Shown here: piece by piece, positions 36,581 to 45,483 of the stretch | How the letters are laid out: each line of letters opens with the position of its first letter | Numbering within the stretch: position 1 is the first letter of the stretch | NCBI GenBank assembly: GCA_024636155.1 | Contig: JAGXHM010000135.1 | Span: 19,577-83,576 of the forward strand | From: Deltaproteobacteria bacterium | Lineage (GTDB): Bacteria; Desulfobacterota; Desulfuromonadia; Desulfuromonadales; BM103 | DNA length: 64,000 nt | Direction: 5' to 3' | Position numbers and translations under genes: made by a program | Notes under the pieces: model-generated | Seen by the model: only the letters and a program-made list of their open reading frames with translations | What the model was told of the DNA's origin: nothing | Database searches by the model: none

Positions 36581-37195
36581 TCAACCCATACGCAATTTGA
36601 GAAAGCTCGCCAGGTCAGGGCATTTCATGTACTCGTTATGCTCGCGCTCAAATCCGATCGTGGATTGTGGCTTCGGGCCATAGTCATGCCCCGGGAAGAC
36701 TTTTGTCTCAGGCGGATAAGCAGCCAAACGCAACAAGCTATGGTACATAGCTTCCGGATCACTACCGGGGAAATCAGCTCGTCCACACCGCGTCACAAAA
36801 AGTATGTCACCAGTAATCAGTGCGCCAGGGGGATTAAAAACCAAACCTCCGGGGGTATGTCCAGGCGTATGCAGAACGTCAATCGTGATTGAACCAATCT
36901 GCAACTGACTGCCCTCGCTCAAGGCGATCTCCGCTCCCGGAACGTCAACAAGACTGGCTGCAAGCTTCGCTCCGGTCACCTTGAGGACTTCACCATTGCC
37001 AGCAATGTGATCACCATGCCCATGCGTATTGGCCAACACTTCCAGTGTCAGCTCGCGATCTCGAACAACGCTTAACAGGCTCTCCGGCGAGATGCCAGGG
37101 TCGACACCGAGGGCCTTGCCGGTTTGCGGGCATATCACCAGATAGGAGAAATTATCAGCTCCGGCAACCGGGATTTGAATGATTTCCGGAATCAT
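36581..37195 (-). CDS. Metallo-beta-lactamase-fold hydrolase (glyoxalase II-like)
   Basis: A 204-residue protein with the metal motif THGHGDH (about 60-66), HTPGHTPG, a TGDILF aspartate and the last His in PGHDYG. This is the arrangement of glyoxalase II and persulfide dioxygenases. Its ATG at 37195 overlaps the stop of the preceding 74-residue gene (ATGA), so the two are coupled. The thioester or persulfide substrate cannot be chosen from the sequence alone. Confidence 0.85.
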   Translation of the reverse strand: MIPEIIQIPVAGADNFSYLVICPQTGKALGVDPGISPESLLSVVRDRELTLEVLANTHGHGDHIAGNGEVLKVTGAKLAASLVDVPGAEIALSEGSQLQIGSITIDVLHTPGHTPGGLVFNPPGALITGDILFVTRCGRADFPGSDPEAMYHSLLRLAAYPPETKVFPGHDYGPKPQSTIGFEREHNEYMKCPDLASFLKLRMG

Positions 37196-37416
37196 GCCAG
37201 CCACGGCTCAACCGGGAAAGGCTTATTACCCATCTTGCGAATCTCACCGTCAACGATCTTGAAAAGATCTCCGGTTTCTTTGACATGCCACTCGTCTCCC
37301 TCTTCAGGAGGAAGTGGGAATTCGCGAGTACCAAGATAAACATCTTCATTACCAAGCATCGCCCACCAGTCGAGAGAGCCGGTCTGCCAAACTTTGGTTT
37401 TCAGGTTGAACGCCAT
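37192..37416 (-). CDS. Small uncharacterised protein coupled to MBL hydrolase
   Basis: A 74-residue acidic, aromatic-rich protein with AAGGAG eight bases upstream and four-base overlap with the hydrolase gene. It has no membrane segment and no Cys. I do not recognise the family; the coupling suggests a partner or accessory protein of the hydrolase. Confidence 0.65.
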   Translation of the reverse strand: MAFNLKTKVWQTGSLDWWAMLGNEDVYLGTREFPLPPEEGDEWHVKETGDLFKIVDGEIRKMGNKPFPVEPWLA

Positions 37417-37542
37417 ATAAGAATCTCCTTAGTTAACCTTAGCCATTTACAGTCCACAGAAAGACTGTCTCGCGTCATTATCGCCTCGCACTCCACCTAT
37501 GGCAAGCCCTGACAGGATTAGAAGATCTGCCAGGAAAAATTA

Positions 37543-37555
37543 GACAGGCTGCTAG
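37543..37555. repeat. Solo end of the 48459-48622 inverted-repeat element
   Basis: GACAGGCTGCTAG is identical to the outer end of the element at 48457-48469 (opposite orientation). It overlaps the stop codon of the tautomerase gene. A 13-base match could be chance, but its placement at a gene end is suggestive. Confidence 0.4.
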
Positions 37556-37947
37556 TCGTTCAGCGGATCCTCCCCCGTCTGCCACGAAGGCAACACCCGA
37601 TCACTCAACTGGAAATCCGGGCCATCATGCTCGGTATAGATGATATAGATATGCTCTTTTGGCAACCCCCAGCGCACCCCAACTTCTTCCATGATCGCCA
37701 ATGCCAGACAACGTTTCTGGTCCGCGGTGCGTCCCAATCGAATGTCCGCATTGAGGAACGCAATCTGGCCGTCGGCCCCAGCGCGACCAAAGACCAGGTC
37801 ATCATGTTGATAACAGCGAAAAGTAATACCGATATGATCCGTACCAGTGCTCATGATCGAAGCAAAATGATCTCTAACGGCATCGGCGAGAGCGGCTTTC
37901 TCTTCTCGTTTCGGGGTAAAATTGAGTTCAAACTGAAGATGTGGCAT
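37552..37947 (-). CDS. Tautomerase-superfamily protein (Pro-1)
   Basis: A 131-residue protein beginning MPHLQFELN. Starting at ATG 37947 (GGAGG five bases upstream) puts Pro directly after Met, the catalytic N-terminal proline of 4-oxalocrotonate tautomerase and MIF-like enzymes. The length resembles the 5-carboxymethyl-2-hydroxymuconate isomerase group. The substrate is unknown; it is a single gene divergent from dapF. Confidence 0.75.
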   Translation of the reverse strand: MPHLQFELNFTPKREEKAALADAVRDHFASIMSTGTDHIGITFRCYQHDDLVFGRAGADGQIAFLNADIRLGRTADQKRCLALAIMEEVGVRWGLPKEHIYIIYTEHDGPDFQLSDRVLPSWQTGEDPLND

Positions 37948-38061
37948 TGATTCCTCCATTGCTTATATTTTAATGATAAGCATAGCAGAGCAGAGCGGAT
38001 CGGCAATCGGCGGTTGTGGCAAGAAACCTTTCCACCTATAATGATTGTTCGTAGCTGTCTA

Positions 38062-38097
38062 GGAGACAGTTGGACTTAATCAAGTCCAACTGTCTCC
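38062..38097. repeat. Perfect 16-bp hairpin upstream of dapF
   Basis: Arms GGAGACAGTTGGACTT and its complement close an AATC loop. It lies between divergent promoters with no T-run, so it is not a terminator. It resembles the hairpin at 285-322 in size and may be a REP-like element or a 5' leader structure of dapF. Confidence 0.7.
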
Positions 38098-38127
38098 GAG
38101 CGGTAGAACCCCACCATGAGGACGACC

Positions 38128-38967
38128 ATGAAATTTGTCAAAATGCATGGAGCAGGCAATGATTACATCTATGTCGACTGTTTCAGGCAAACAATCGACG
38201 ATCCGGAGAATTTGGCGCGTGAAGTCAGTGACCGGAATTTTGGTATCGGTGGTGATGGGTTGATCCTGATTGAGCCGTCAAAAGTAGCCGATGTAAAAAT
38301 GCGCATGTTCAACGCCGACGGCAGTGAAGGCGAGATGTGCGGTAACGGTGTGCGCTGCGTTGCCAAATATGCCTTTGACCACGGCCTGGTGGATCGCACC
38401 GAGATTACCATCGAAACCGGTGCGGGCGTGCTGCCACTAACGATGTACCCCAATGCGCGGGAACATATCGACAAGGTCAGGGTCAATATGGGCCGGCCAC
38501 GATTGACGCGCGCCGATCTGCCAATGACCGGGGCTGCCGATGAGCAAGTGATTAATATGGACCTTGAAGTGCTCGACCGCACCTTCCAGATCACCTGCGT
38601 TTCCATGGGCAACCCACACTGTGTCATCTTTGTCGATGACGTCGTCGACTTTCCCGTCAAGCGCTACGGCTATGCGATTGAAAACCACGAGCTCTTTCCA
38701 CGCCGTATCAACGTCGAGTTTGTCGAAGTCATTTCGCCAAACGAAGTCCGCCAGCGCACCTGGGAGCGCGGTGCTGGTGAAACCCTGGCCTGCGGCACAG
38801 GCTCCTCGGCGGTCACAGTTGCTGGCGTGCTGACCGGTCGGACCGAAGGCAAGCTTCTCAACCATCTGACCGGTGGCGATCTGGAAATGGAGTGGGATGG
38901 TAAGAACGCCGTATTTATGACTGGCCCGGCGGTGGAAGTTTTTAGTGGGGAATATATTCCCCGCTGA
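38128..38967 (+). CDS. dapF: Diaminopimelate epimerase
   Basis: A 279-residue PLP-independent epimerase with catalytic cysteines C71 (EMCGNGVRC) and C222 (LACGTGSSA) and the opening [11 protein letters not shown]. It makes meso-diaminopimelate for lysine and peptidoglycan. ATG 38128 has GAGG six bases upstream and is preferred to ATG 38116. A GGGGAATATATTCCCC palindrome at 38947-38962 covers the last codons. Confidence 0.95.
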   Translation: MKFVKMHGAGNDYIYVDCFRQTIDDPENLAREVSDRNFGIGGDGLILIEPSKVADVKMRMFNADGSEGEMCGNGVRCVAKYAFDHGLVDRTEITIETGAGVLPLTMYPNAREHIDKVRVNMGRPRLTRADLPMTGAADEQVINMDLEVLDRTFQITCVSMGNPHCVIFVDDVVDFPVKRYGYAIENHELFPRRINVEFVEVISPNEVRQRTWERGAGETLACGTGSSAVTVAGVLTGRTEGKLLNHLTGGDLEMEWDGKNAVFMTGPAVEVFSGEYIPR

Positions 38968-38992
38968 GACATTGATCGACCAAACCTCAACC

Positions 38993-39024
38993 TTTAACGC
39001 CCGTTCGCTGCGCTCACTCAAGAC
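38993..39024 (+). repeat. 32-bp dispersed repeat, copy A
   Basis: Identical over 32 bases to 47244-47275, then followed in both by an ACAAAG/GCAAAG-rich stretch. The copy lies just after dapF. Confidence 0.8.
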
Positions 39025-39082
39025 ACAAAGAGAGAACAAAGACGCAAAAAACCTCTCTCCATTTTGGGCTTAAAACAAAAAT

Positions 39083-39193
39083 GTAACTATACGCAAAGCA
39101 TGTGGGCTGCTGCTGTTGCCAGCGGGAAGTTAAGTGACAACGTTGGACGCTGGCAACAGCAGCAGACCGCATGCCTTCACTACTTTGCGTTAC
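39083..39193. repeat. Long imperfect inverted repeat (possible MITE or structured RNA)
   Basis: A perfect 18-bp core (39107-39124 with 39148-39165) is extended by GCATG/CATGC pairs, an ACGCAAAG/CTTTGCGT pair and GTAAC/GTTAC ends, giving a 111-base dyad with a 23-base loop. It fills the gap between dapF and the HAD gene. No protein is encoded. Confidence 0.75.
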
Positions 39194-39232
39194 GCATTTA
39201 TTCTTGTCACTTATTAACAGTGGAAACTATTC

Positions 39233-39871
39233 ATGGATGTCCTCATCTTCGATCTCGACAACACGCTCTACTCTGCAGAAAAACAGCTTTTCAATCTTAT
39301 CGATGTCCGCATCAACCGCTACATGACTGAGATTGTCGGTATCCCGGCACCCCAGGTTGATGTCTTGCGACGCGACTATTGGCGGCTGTACGGCGTCACC
39401 TTACAGGGTCTGATCCGCCATCACGCTGTCGATCCTGAGGATTACCTGCTTTACGTCCACGATATCGATGTCCCCTCGCGACTCACTCCCGACCTGGTTC
39501 TACGCAAGGTTCTGGAAAACTTGCCACAACGTAAAGCTGTCTTCACGAATGGTTCAACCTGTCATGCGGCACGGGTGCTTTCGGCGCTGGGCATCGAAGA
39601 CATGTTTGAGAAGGTCTACGATATCCGCATCGCCGCTTACCAGCCAAAGCCTTATCCAGAGCCTTACCACGCAGTGCTTGCCGAATTGGACACGGTGGCA
39701 GAGCGCTGCATCATGATCGAAGATTCACGTGACAACCTGCAGACGGCCAAGAAGCTCGGCATGGGCACCATTCTGGTTGGCGAAGGAAAGACACCTGACT
39801 TTGTCGACGTCCATCTTGATAATGCTCGACAGGTTGACGTCGGTTTGAGCTTCTGGGCAGAAGCGTCATGA
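39233..39871 (+). CDS. HAD-family hydrolase, pyrimidine 5'-nucleotidase-like
   Basis: A 212-residue HAD phosphatase with motif I DLDNTLY, motif II FTNGS, Lys in QPKPYPEPY and motif III MIEDSRDN. It resembles the SDT1/pyrimidine 5'-nucleotidase group that dephosphorylates UMP, CMP or damaged nucleotides. It is the first of four overlapping genes (HAD-nfo-dtd-darP), overlapping nfo by four bases. Confidence 0.85.
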   Translation: MDVLIFDLDNTLYSAEKQLFNLIDVRINRYMTEIVGIPAPQVDVLRRDYWRLYGVTLQGLIRHHAVDPEDYLLYVHDIDVPSRLTPDLVLRKVLENLPQRKAVFTNGSTCHAARVLSALGIEDMFEKVYDIRIAAYQPKPYPEPYHAVLAELDTVAERCIMIEDSRDNLQTAKKLGMGTILVGEGKTPDFVDVHLDNARQVDVGLSFWAEAS

Positions 39872-40725
39872 AACGCTTACTGGGTGCACATGTCTCCGTA
39901 GCCGGAGGCCTCGACAATGCCTTTGCGCGCGGCATCGAGAGTGGCTGTACGGCCTTGCAGATTTTCACCAAAAACGCCAATCGCTGGCAGGTCAAGCCGA
40001 TTTCAGCTGAAGAGGCTTCAGCGTTTCGTCAGGCCTGGAAGCAGAGCGGCATCGGCCCGGTCATGGCGCACGATGCCTACCTGATCAATCTGGCCTCCCC
40101 GAAAGATGATGTCTGGGAAAAGTCTAAAGCTGCTCTGCGCGACGAACTGATGCGCTGCGCGCAGCTCGGTGTCACCGATCTGGTCATGCATCCAGGCGCA
40201 CATCTGGGAAGCGGTGTAGAAACCGGACTGCAGCGCATCCGCACAGCCTTTCGCGAACTGCTGCCAGACACGCCACCAGAAGTTCGCCTGCTGATGGAAA
40301 ACACTGCCGGACAGGGCAGCTACCTCGGTGGCGACTTTGCCCATTTTGCTGCACTGCTGGAAGGGTTTGACGAAAAACGGTTCGGTATCTGTTTCGACAC
40401 TTGCCATGCTCATGCCGCCGGACACGACCTCTCCACTGCTGAGAGCTACGCACGCGTCATGACCGAATTCGACCGCTTAGTAGGGCTTGATCAGATCAAA
40501 GCTTTCCACTTAAACGACTCGCTGAAACCGTGTGCCAGCTACGTTGATCGCCACGCTCACATCGGTCAAGGCACTATCGGTCGCACCGGCTTTGCCTGCC
40601 TGATGCAGGACCAGCGTTTCTTTCAGATTCCCATGGTTCTGGAAACTCCCAAAGGGGAGCAGGACGAGATGGACCTTATCAACCTGGCACTACTACGGGA
40701 ACTGGCCGCAGGAACAGCATCATGA
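39868..40725 (+). CDS. nfo: Endonuclease IV (AP endonuclease)
   Basis: A 285-residue TIM-barrel nuclease. Family markers are [20 protein letters not shown], the zinc-ligand region [12 protein letters not shown], and DRHAHIGQG. It cleaves DNA 5' to abasic sites in base excision repair. It is coupled by ATGA overlaps to the genes on both sides. Confidence 0.94.
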   Translation: MKRLLGAHVSVAGGLDNAFARGIESGCTALQIFTKNANRWQVKPISAEEASAFRQAWKQSGIGPVMAHDAYLINLASPKDDVWEKSKAALRDELMRCAQLGVTDLVMHPGAHLGSGVETGLQRIRTAFRELLPDTPPEVRLLMENTAGQGSYLGGDFAHFAALLEGFDEKRFGICFDTCHAHAAGHDLSTAESYARVMTEFDRLVGLDQIKAFHLNDSLKPCASYVDRHAHIGQGTIGRTGFACLMQDQRFFQIPMVLETPKGEQDEMDLINLALLRELAAGTAS

Positions 40726-41171
40726 GAGCAGTCATCCAACGAGTCAGCAAGGCCTCTGTCAATATTGCGGGAGAGCCAGTCGGTGCCATCGGCCAGGGTC
40801 TGATGGTACTACTCGGTGTAGCACAAGGCGACACCGCGAAGGATGCCTTTTACCTCGCCGACAAAACGGCCGGGCTGCGCATTTTTGAAGATGACGATGG
40901 CAAGATGAATCGTTCGGTCGAAGATATTGACGGCGGCATTCTGGTGGTTTCCCAGTTCACCCTGCTCGGCGATTGCCGCAAGGGACGTCGACCTGGCTTT
41001 ACCGACGCCGCTCCACCAGAACTCGCTGACACCCTTTACGAAGAATATGTCGATGCCCTGCGCAATCAGGGGATCACAGTCGCCACCGGAGTCTTCAGAG
41101 CCAACATGCAAGTGGCTTTGATCAATGACGGCCCGGTCACCATAATGCTCGACAGCCGAAAGCAATTCTGA
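40722..41171 (+). CDS. dtd: D-aminoacyl-tRNA deacylase
   Basis: A 149-residue DTD with both active-site motifs, SQFTLLGD and NDGPVTIML. It removes D-amino acids from mischarged tRNA. It shares ATGA and TGATG overlaps with nfo and darP. Confidence 0.95.
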   Translation: MRAVIQRVSKASVNIAGEPVGAIGQGLMVLLGVAQGDTAKDAFYLADKTAGLRIFEDDDGKMNRSVEDIDGGILVVSQFTLLGDCRKGRRPGFTDAAPPELADTLYEEYVDALRNQGITVATGVFRANMQVALINDGPVTIMLDSRKQF

Positions 41172-41686
41172 TGCAAAATAATGAAGAAGAATACCGCACC
41201 CTGGGTCGCGGTCGCAGCATCAAAAAACGCGCAGCGCAGGCCGTGGAAGAGTTGGCTCAACGATTGGCAGGGCTTTCCGATGCGGAACTCGCCAAGCTGC
41301 CGAAAGACCCGGACATTACCAAAGAGATTCAGCTGGCCCGCAACACCCGCGGTGGCAGCTCTCGTAAACGTCAGATCAAACATCTGGCAGGAGTACTGCG
41401 TGGTCATGATGAAGAGCGCGAAGCCATCGAAATCGCACTCAACGGACAAGCTGTCATCCAACGTCAGGAAGTGCTGGCTTTCCATCATCTGGAAGAGCTG
41501 CGCGATAGACTCTGTGCCAAGGAAAGCTGCGAGGCAGCATTAGCAGAAGTCCGCACCACCTACCCACAACTCGACCTCGGCAAACTCGCTCGACTGGCCG
41601 GTTCGGTTCAAGACCATAGCGACAAGAGGGCGGCCCGGGAGATTTTTCGTCATCTGCGCAAAGCTGAAGAAGCAAGTGACGTGTAA
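41171..41686 (+). CDS. darP: Dual-action ribosomal maturation protein DarP (YjgA/DUF615)
   Basis: A 171-residue, helical, charged protein with the DUF615 pattern near LAKLPKDPDITKEIQLARNT and SSRKRQIKHLAGVLR. The E. coli homologue YjgA acts in late 50S subunit assembly. It is the last gene of the four-gene cluster and is followed by a terminator. Confidence 0.85.
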   Translation: MQNNEEEYRTLGRGRSIKKRAAQAVEELAQRLAGLSDAELAKLPKDPDITKEIQLARNTRGGSSRKRQIKHLAGVLRGHDEEREAIEIALNGQAVIQRQEVLAFHHLEELRDRLCAKESCEAALAEVRTTYPQLDLGKLARLAGSVQDHSDKRAAREIFRHLRKAEEASDV

Positions 41687-41713
41687 GATAAATCTCTGGC
41701 TTTAAGTATTAAA

Positions 41714-41750
41714 CAGAAAAAGGCCCGGCAAAGAGCCAAGCCTTTTTCTG
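41714..41750. terminator. Bidirectional intrinsic terminator
   Basis: CAGAAAAAGGC at 41714-41724 pairs with GCCTTTTTCTG at 41740-41750. The A- and T-runs flank the stem on both sides. It separates the convergent darP and trxA genes. Confidence 0.88.
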
Positions 41751-41774
41751 TTTTCGACGCAAAGAAAGCGTATC

Positions 41775-42104
41775 TTACAGCGCCTTCTTCAACAAACCTT
41801 CCAATTGGCTCTTCGGTACTGCACCAACGACCTGATCAAAAACTTTACCGTCCTTGAAAAGAATCAGAGTCGGAATACCGCGGACGCCAAACTGGCTCGG
41901 AGTGGCGGGGTTCTCATCAACATTCAATTTGCAGATTTTGACCTGACCGTCAAACTCGTCTGCCAACTGGTCTATAAGTGGGCCGATCGCCTTGCACGGC
42001 GCACACCACGTCGCCCAAAAATCGACAAGCACGGGAACTGAGGATTGGTTAACTTCACTCTCAAAAGAAACATCCGTCACCTGGACGACTTTATCATTAG
42101 CCAT
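41775..42104 (-). CDS. trxA: Thioredoxin with CAPC active site
   Basis: A 109-residue thioredoxin with the active site WCAPC (C34, C37), cis-Pro in RGIPTLILF and a normal length. The usual motif is CGPC; CAPC occurs in some bacterial thioredoxins and may shift redox potential. ATG 42104 has AAGGAG about nine bases upstream; the longer in-frame extension upstream lacks support. Confidence 0.93.
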   Translation of the reverse strand: MANDKVVQVTDVSFESEVNQSSVPVLVDFWATWCAPCKAIGPLIDQLADEFDGQVKICKLNVDENPATPSQFGVRGIPTLILFKDGKVFDQVVGAVPKSQLEGLLKKAL

Positions 42105-42272
42105 AAGACACTCTCCTTTGAATTGGATCTTCAGCAAACATTCGAGTTTCATAATAATCCACCCACATAAAAAATCAAGGAATTATCCATCCAAAGCTCA
42201 GGAAAAGCACCAACTCTTGACAGTTCCAACCTTGCCACCTAAGATGAGCCCAAATCATCTAACGAGGAAAGC

Positions 42273-42848
42273 ATGACTCAGGATAAAATCAGTGTAGCGG
42301 TTGCGCAACAGATCTCCTTACTAGACCCCTTCATGCTCACCCAAAAGCCACTATTAAACAGTCTGGCAGAGCACCTGGTGACAACCTTTCATCAAGGCGG
42401 TCGACTTTTTCTGATTGGTAGCGGTCCTTTCGGCGCGATTGCTGGCCTGGTTGGGCAGACATTTCTCCACCGACAGACTCTGGAACGCCCGGCTCTGCCT
42501 GCGATTGCTCTGACCAACGACGCAGGCCTGGCAACTTTCCTGGCAAGCGACGAGCAGGGCAGTCAACTCTTCAGCCGCCAGTTACGCGCTCTGGCTACCG
42601 ATCAGGACACTGTCCTGGTATTCGCTGGCACTAACCTTACTCCGACAGACCGCGAAGCTCTCGACACAGCCAGGCAACTGGGCTGCCGCGCCATCTTGAT
42701 TGCCAGTGAGCAGGCAGAGCTAGCCGACACCCGGACTGACATCTGCTTGTCTCTACCCAGCGACTCTTTGCCCCGCCTACTGGAAAGCACTCTTTTTATC
42801 GGCAACCTCCTCTGCACCCTGGTTGAGGGCGAGCTTTTCGGCATTTAA
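42273..42848 (+). CDS. SIS-domain protein (GmhA/DiaA-like)
   Basis: A 191-residue sugar isomerase-type domain with the phosphosugar loop LIGSGPFGAIAG and a second motif near LVFAGTN. It resembles GmhA (sedoheptulose 7-phosphate isomerase) and DiaA, but catalytic GmhA residues are not obvious, so I leave the function open. It lies 170 bases from divergent trxA. Confidence 0.7.
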   Translation: MTQDKISVAVAQQISLLDPFMLTQKPLLNSLAEHLVTTFHQGGRLFLIGSGPFGAIAGLVGQTFLHRQTLERPALPAIALTNDAGLATFLASDEQGSQLFSRQLRALATDQDTVLVFAGTNLTPTDREALDTARQLGCRAILIASEQAELADTRTDICLSLPSDSLPRLLESTLFIGNLLCTLVEGELFGI

Positions 42849-42891
42849 CACTACCGTGAATAACTGTCCGATTATCTTTGACCTAGAAAAA

Positions 42892-42928
42892 TGTCCGCAA
42901 TCGGCATTGGCAATGTCGATTGCGGACA
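42892..42928. repeat. Perfect 12-bp hairpin before ccsA promoter
   Basis: TGTCCGCAATCG and CGATTGCGGACA flank a 13-base spacer. A T-run follows only on the minus strand, where no gene ends. It could be a terminator left from a lost gene, or an operator next to the promoter at 42935. Confidence 0.6.
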
Positions 42929-42934
42929 AGAGAA

Positions 42935-42964
42935 TTGACAGATAAGTGTGAAAAAACGTATTCT
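42935..42964 (+). promoter_or_regulatory. Promoter for ccsA-hem cluster
   Basis: TTGACA at 42935-42940 and TATTCT at 42959-42964 are spaced by 18 bases. It faces ccsA, whose ATG lies 149 bases beyond the -10. The leader contains no convincing gene. Confidence 0.55.
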
Positions 42965-43112
42965 CAAAGGGTTTTAGATAAGAACTTGGAAGCGGGTCTG
43001 GCGGAACATGTTACTGCTGGCCATACGACTTTAGTCAACACTTTGCTGACCCGGACTCTTGGCGAGATGAGCGCGTTTGAGAATTCAGGGCTGCTCAACG
43101 AGATGTTTCACC

Positions 43113-43949
43113 ATGACGACCAATCTCCTGCTGTTTAAAATCACCCTGCTGGTCTATTTTGTAACCACCATTCTCTATCTGGTCGGTGTGATTGCACGCA
43201 AAGACGACTTCCGTCAGAACGCCGTCTACCTGTTGATTGCCGGCTTTATCCTGCACTGCATCACCCTGGCCGTTCGCTGGTTCAGCACCGGCGCGATGCC
43301 AGTTGCCAGCCTTCATGAATCCTTATCGTTTTTCGCCTGGGCGCTGATTGGCACTTACCTGCTCTTTTACCTGCGCTATCGAACCGTCATGCTTGGTGCC
43401 TTTATCACGCCTCTGGCGCTGGTCCTGATGATTATCGGTACTTCAACATCCGCGCAGGCCCCGGCACTCAACCCGATGCTCGATAGCTGGTGGTTCCCGG
43501 TGCATGTCACTCTGGCCTTCCTCGGTCATGCGGTCTTTGCCATCGCGGCGGCGGCTGGCATCATGTACCTGCTGCAAGAGCGCATGCTCAAGAGCAAGAA
43601 GTTTTCCGGACTTTTCTATCGTCTGCCATCCCTCGACACCCTCGACAGTATGAATTACAAGTGCTTGACCTTTGGTTTCCCATTGATGACCATGGGCATC
43701 ATCTCCGGTGCCATCTGGGCCAATTCGGCCTGGGGCGGCTACTGGCGCTGGGATCCCAAGGAAACCTGGGCTTTAATCACCTGGTTTCTCTATGCCGCTC
43801 TTCTGCATGGTCGGCTCACGATCGGCTGGCGCGGACGCCGCGCGGCGATCTTTGCCATCATCGGCTTCTGCTTTCTGCTCTTCACATTCTTTGGCGTTAA
43901 CCTGTTCCTCTCCGGGGAACATAGCTTCCGTAACTTTACGGGGCAGTAA
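43113..43949 (+). CDS. ccsA: CcsA/ResC-type cytochrome c assembly protein
   Basis: A 278-residue membrane protein with about eight helices and the heme-handling WWD motif WGGYWRWDPKETWALITW near residue 210, plus conserved histidines (SLHES, HVTLAFLGHA). CcsA moves heme for attachment to cytochromes c (system II). It opens the heme gene cluster, as in relatives with many multiheme cytochromes. Older annotation may call it HemX. Confidence 0.88.
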   Translation: MTTNLLLFKITLLVYFVTTILYLVGVIARKDDFRQNAVYLLIAGFILHCITLAVRWFSTGAMPVASLHESLSFFAWALIGTYLLFYLRYRTVMLGAFITPLALVLMIIGTSTSAQAPALNPMLDSWWFPVHVTLAFLGHAVFAIAAAAGIMYLLQERMLKSKKFSGLFYRLPSLDTLDSMNYKCLTFGFPLMTMGIISGAIWANSAWGGYWRWDPKETWALITWFLYAALLHGRLTIGWRGRRAAIFAIIGFCFLLFTFFGVNLFLSGEHSFRNFTGQ

Positions 43950-43973
43950 CCGGACAGAGGAGAGGAGCACGCC

Positions 43974-45293
43974 ATGCATATTGTTATAGTCGGGCTGAGT
44001 CACAAAACAGCGCCGGTTGAGATTCGCGAAAAACTCGCTTTTGCGCCAACAGCCATGGAGCAACCGCTACGGCAGATGCTTAAGTTGCCGTCAGTAGCCG
44101 AGGCTCTGATTGTTTCGACCTGCAACCGGGTCGAACTCTGTGCAGTCACCAAGGATCCGGAAGCAGTCGTCTCTGAGCTACGCCTTTTTCTGGCTGAATA
44201 TCACGAAGTTTCTCCTGAAGAGATCAACGACAACCTCTACGAATACCAAGGTGAAGAGGCTATCCGCCACCTCTTCCGCGTCGCCTCAAGCCTCGATTCG
44301 ATGGTCCTCGGCGAACCGCAGATCCTCGGCCAGATCAAAACTGCCTACGGCTATGCCGCCGAGTTCAAGACCGCAGGACTGATCCTCAACCGTTTTCTGC
44401 ACAAAGCTTTTTCGGTTGCCAAACGGGTGCGCACCGAAACTGCCATTGCCAGTAATGCTGTCTCGGTTTCTTTTGCCGCGGTAGAAATGGCACGCAAAAT
44501 TTTCGATCGACTCGATAACAAGTCCGTCATGATCATCGGCGCCGGTGAAATGTGCGAACTGGCAGCCCGCCATTTCGTCGCGAACGGCGTCGCCAAAGTT
44601 CTGGTCACCAACCGGACCTTCGAGCGGGCCGAAAAGTTGGCGGCCGAATTCGCCGGCAAAGCGATCCCCTTCGAAAATTTTGTCGATCACCTTGCCGAAG
44701 TCGATATTGTCATGACCTCCACTGGCGCCCCGAACTTCATCCTCGGCCAGCGGCAGATGGAAGAAGTTCTCAAGCGCCGCAAGAATCGGCCGATGTTTTT
44801 GATCGACATCGCCGTGCCACGCGATATCGACCCGAAAGTCAACAAGCTGGACAACGCATATCTCTACGATGTCGACGATCTCCAGGGTGTGGTTCAGGCC
44901 AACCTCAAGGAGCGCCAGAAAGAGGCTGGTAAGGCTGAAGCTATCGTCGAGCAGGAGATCGGTCAATTTCACCAGTGGCTGGCCAATCTTGAGGTCAAAC
45001 CGACCATCATCGCCCTGCGCCAGAAGCTGGAAGAGATTCGTCAACAGGAGCTGGATAAAACCTTTGGCAACCTCAAAGATCTCTCCACCAAACAGCGCAA
45101 GAGCATTGAAGCAATGGCCAGCGCGATCATCAACAAGATCCTGCACCAGCCAACGACTCTCCTCAAACGCACCCAGGATGACATCAGCGGCGAAGACTAC
45201 GTCGACGCCGTGCGTGCCCTCTTCGATCTACCCGCCCCGGCGAATGATGATAAAGAAATCAAACCTCTGGATGATGCTGAAGTGACAGGTTAA
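43974..45293 (+). CDS. hemA: Glutamyl-tRNA reductase
   Basis: A 439-residue enzyme with catalytic C50 in STCNRVELC, the glutamyl-recognition segment [10 protein letters not shown], Rossmann motif [12 protein letters not shown] and a C-terminal dimerisation helix. It makes glutamate-1-semialdehyde, the first committed step of the C5 heme pathway. It starts 24 bases after ccsA, with GGAGAGGAG upstream. Confidence 0.96.
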   Translation: MHIVIVGLSHKTAPVEIREKLAFAPTAMEQPLRQMLKLPSVAEALIVSTCNRVELCAVTKDPEAVVSELRLFLAEYHEVSPEEINDNLYEYQGEEAIRHLFRVASSLDSMVLGEPQILGQIKTAYGYAAEFKTAGLILNRFLHKAFSVAKRVRTETAIASNAVSVSFAAVEMARKIFDRLDNKSVMIIGAGEMCELAARHFVANGVAKVLVTNRTFERAEKLAAEFAGKAIPFENFVDHLAEVDIVMTSTGAPNFILGQRQMEEVLKRRKNRPMFLIDIAVPRDIDPKVNKLDNAYLYDVDDLQGVVQANLKERQKEAGKAEAIVEQEIGQFHQWLANLEVKPTIIALRQKLEEIRQQELDKTFGNLKDLSTKQRKSIEAMASAIINKILHQPTTLLKRTQDDISGEDYVDAVRALFDLPAPANDDKEIKPLDDAEVTG

Positions 45294-45311
45294 GAGACAA
45301 AAACCAAGGAT

Positions 45312-45450
45312 GGCCACTAAGGCACGAAGACACTAAGGAAAAAGAACAAAATTCTGATTTAAAAAAGTTAAGAAGGGTGAGCTGAATTGTTCTCCAGATT
45401 CTAGAAGAGCCCCATTTTTTGAATCATCGTGTCTTGGTGCCTTTGTGGCT
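45312..45450. repeat. Inverted-repeat element between hemA and hemC
   Basis: A 22-base left arm (45312-45333) pairs with 45429-45450 with three mismatches, enclosing 95 bases with no gene. The arm text (GGCCACTAAGGCAC, AAGACAC) is related to the AAGAC(A/G)CAAAG text of the repeats at 38993 and 47244. Confidence 0.65.
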
Positions 45451-45483
45451 AATTAATTTTCTAAGTTAGCAAGGAGTATTTTG

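Noticed and set aside
39083..39193. Intrinsic terminator of dapF
   Set aside because: The dyad is far longer than a terminator stem, has a 23-base loop and no T-run.
42920..43138. 72-codon frame upstream of ccsA
   Set aside because: It would start at TTG before the predicted promoter, has no ribosome binding site and overlaps the ccsA start in another frame. It is more likely leader sequence.
44286..45146. Minus-strand frame of 286 codons inside hemA
   Set aside because: Antisense shadow of a well-conserved gene, caused by codon bias.
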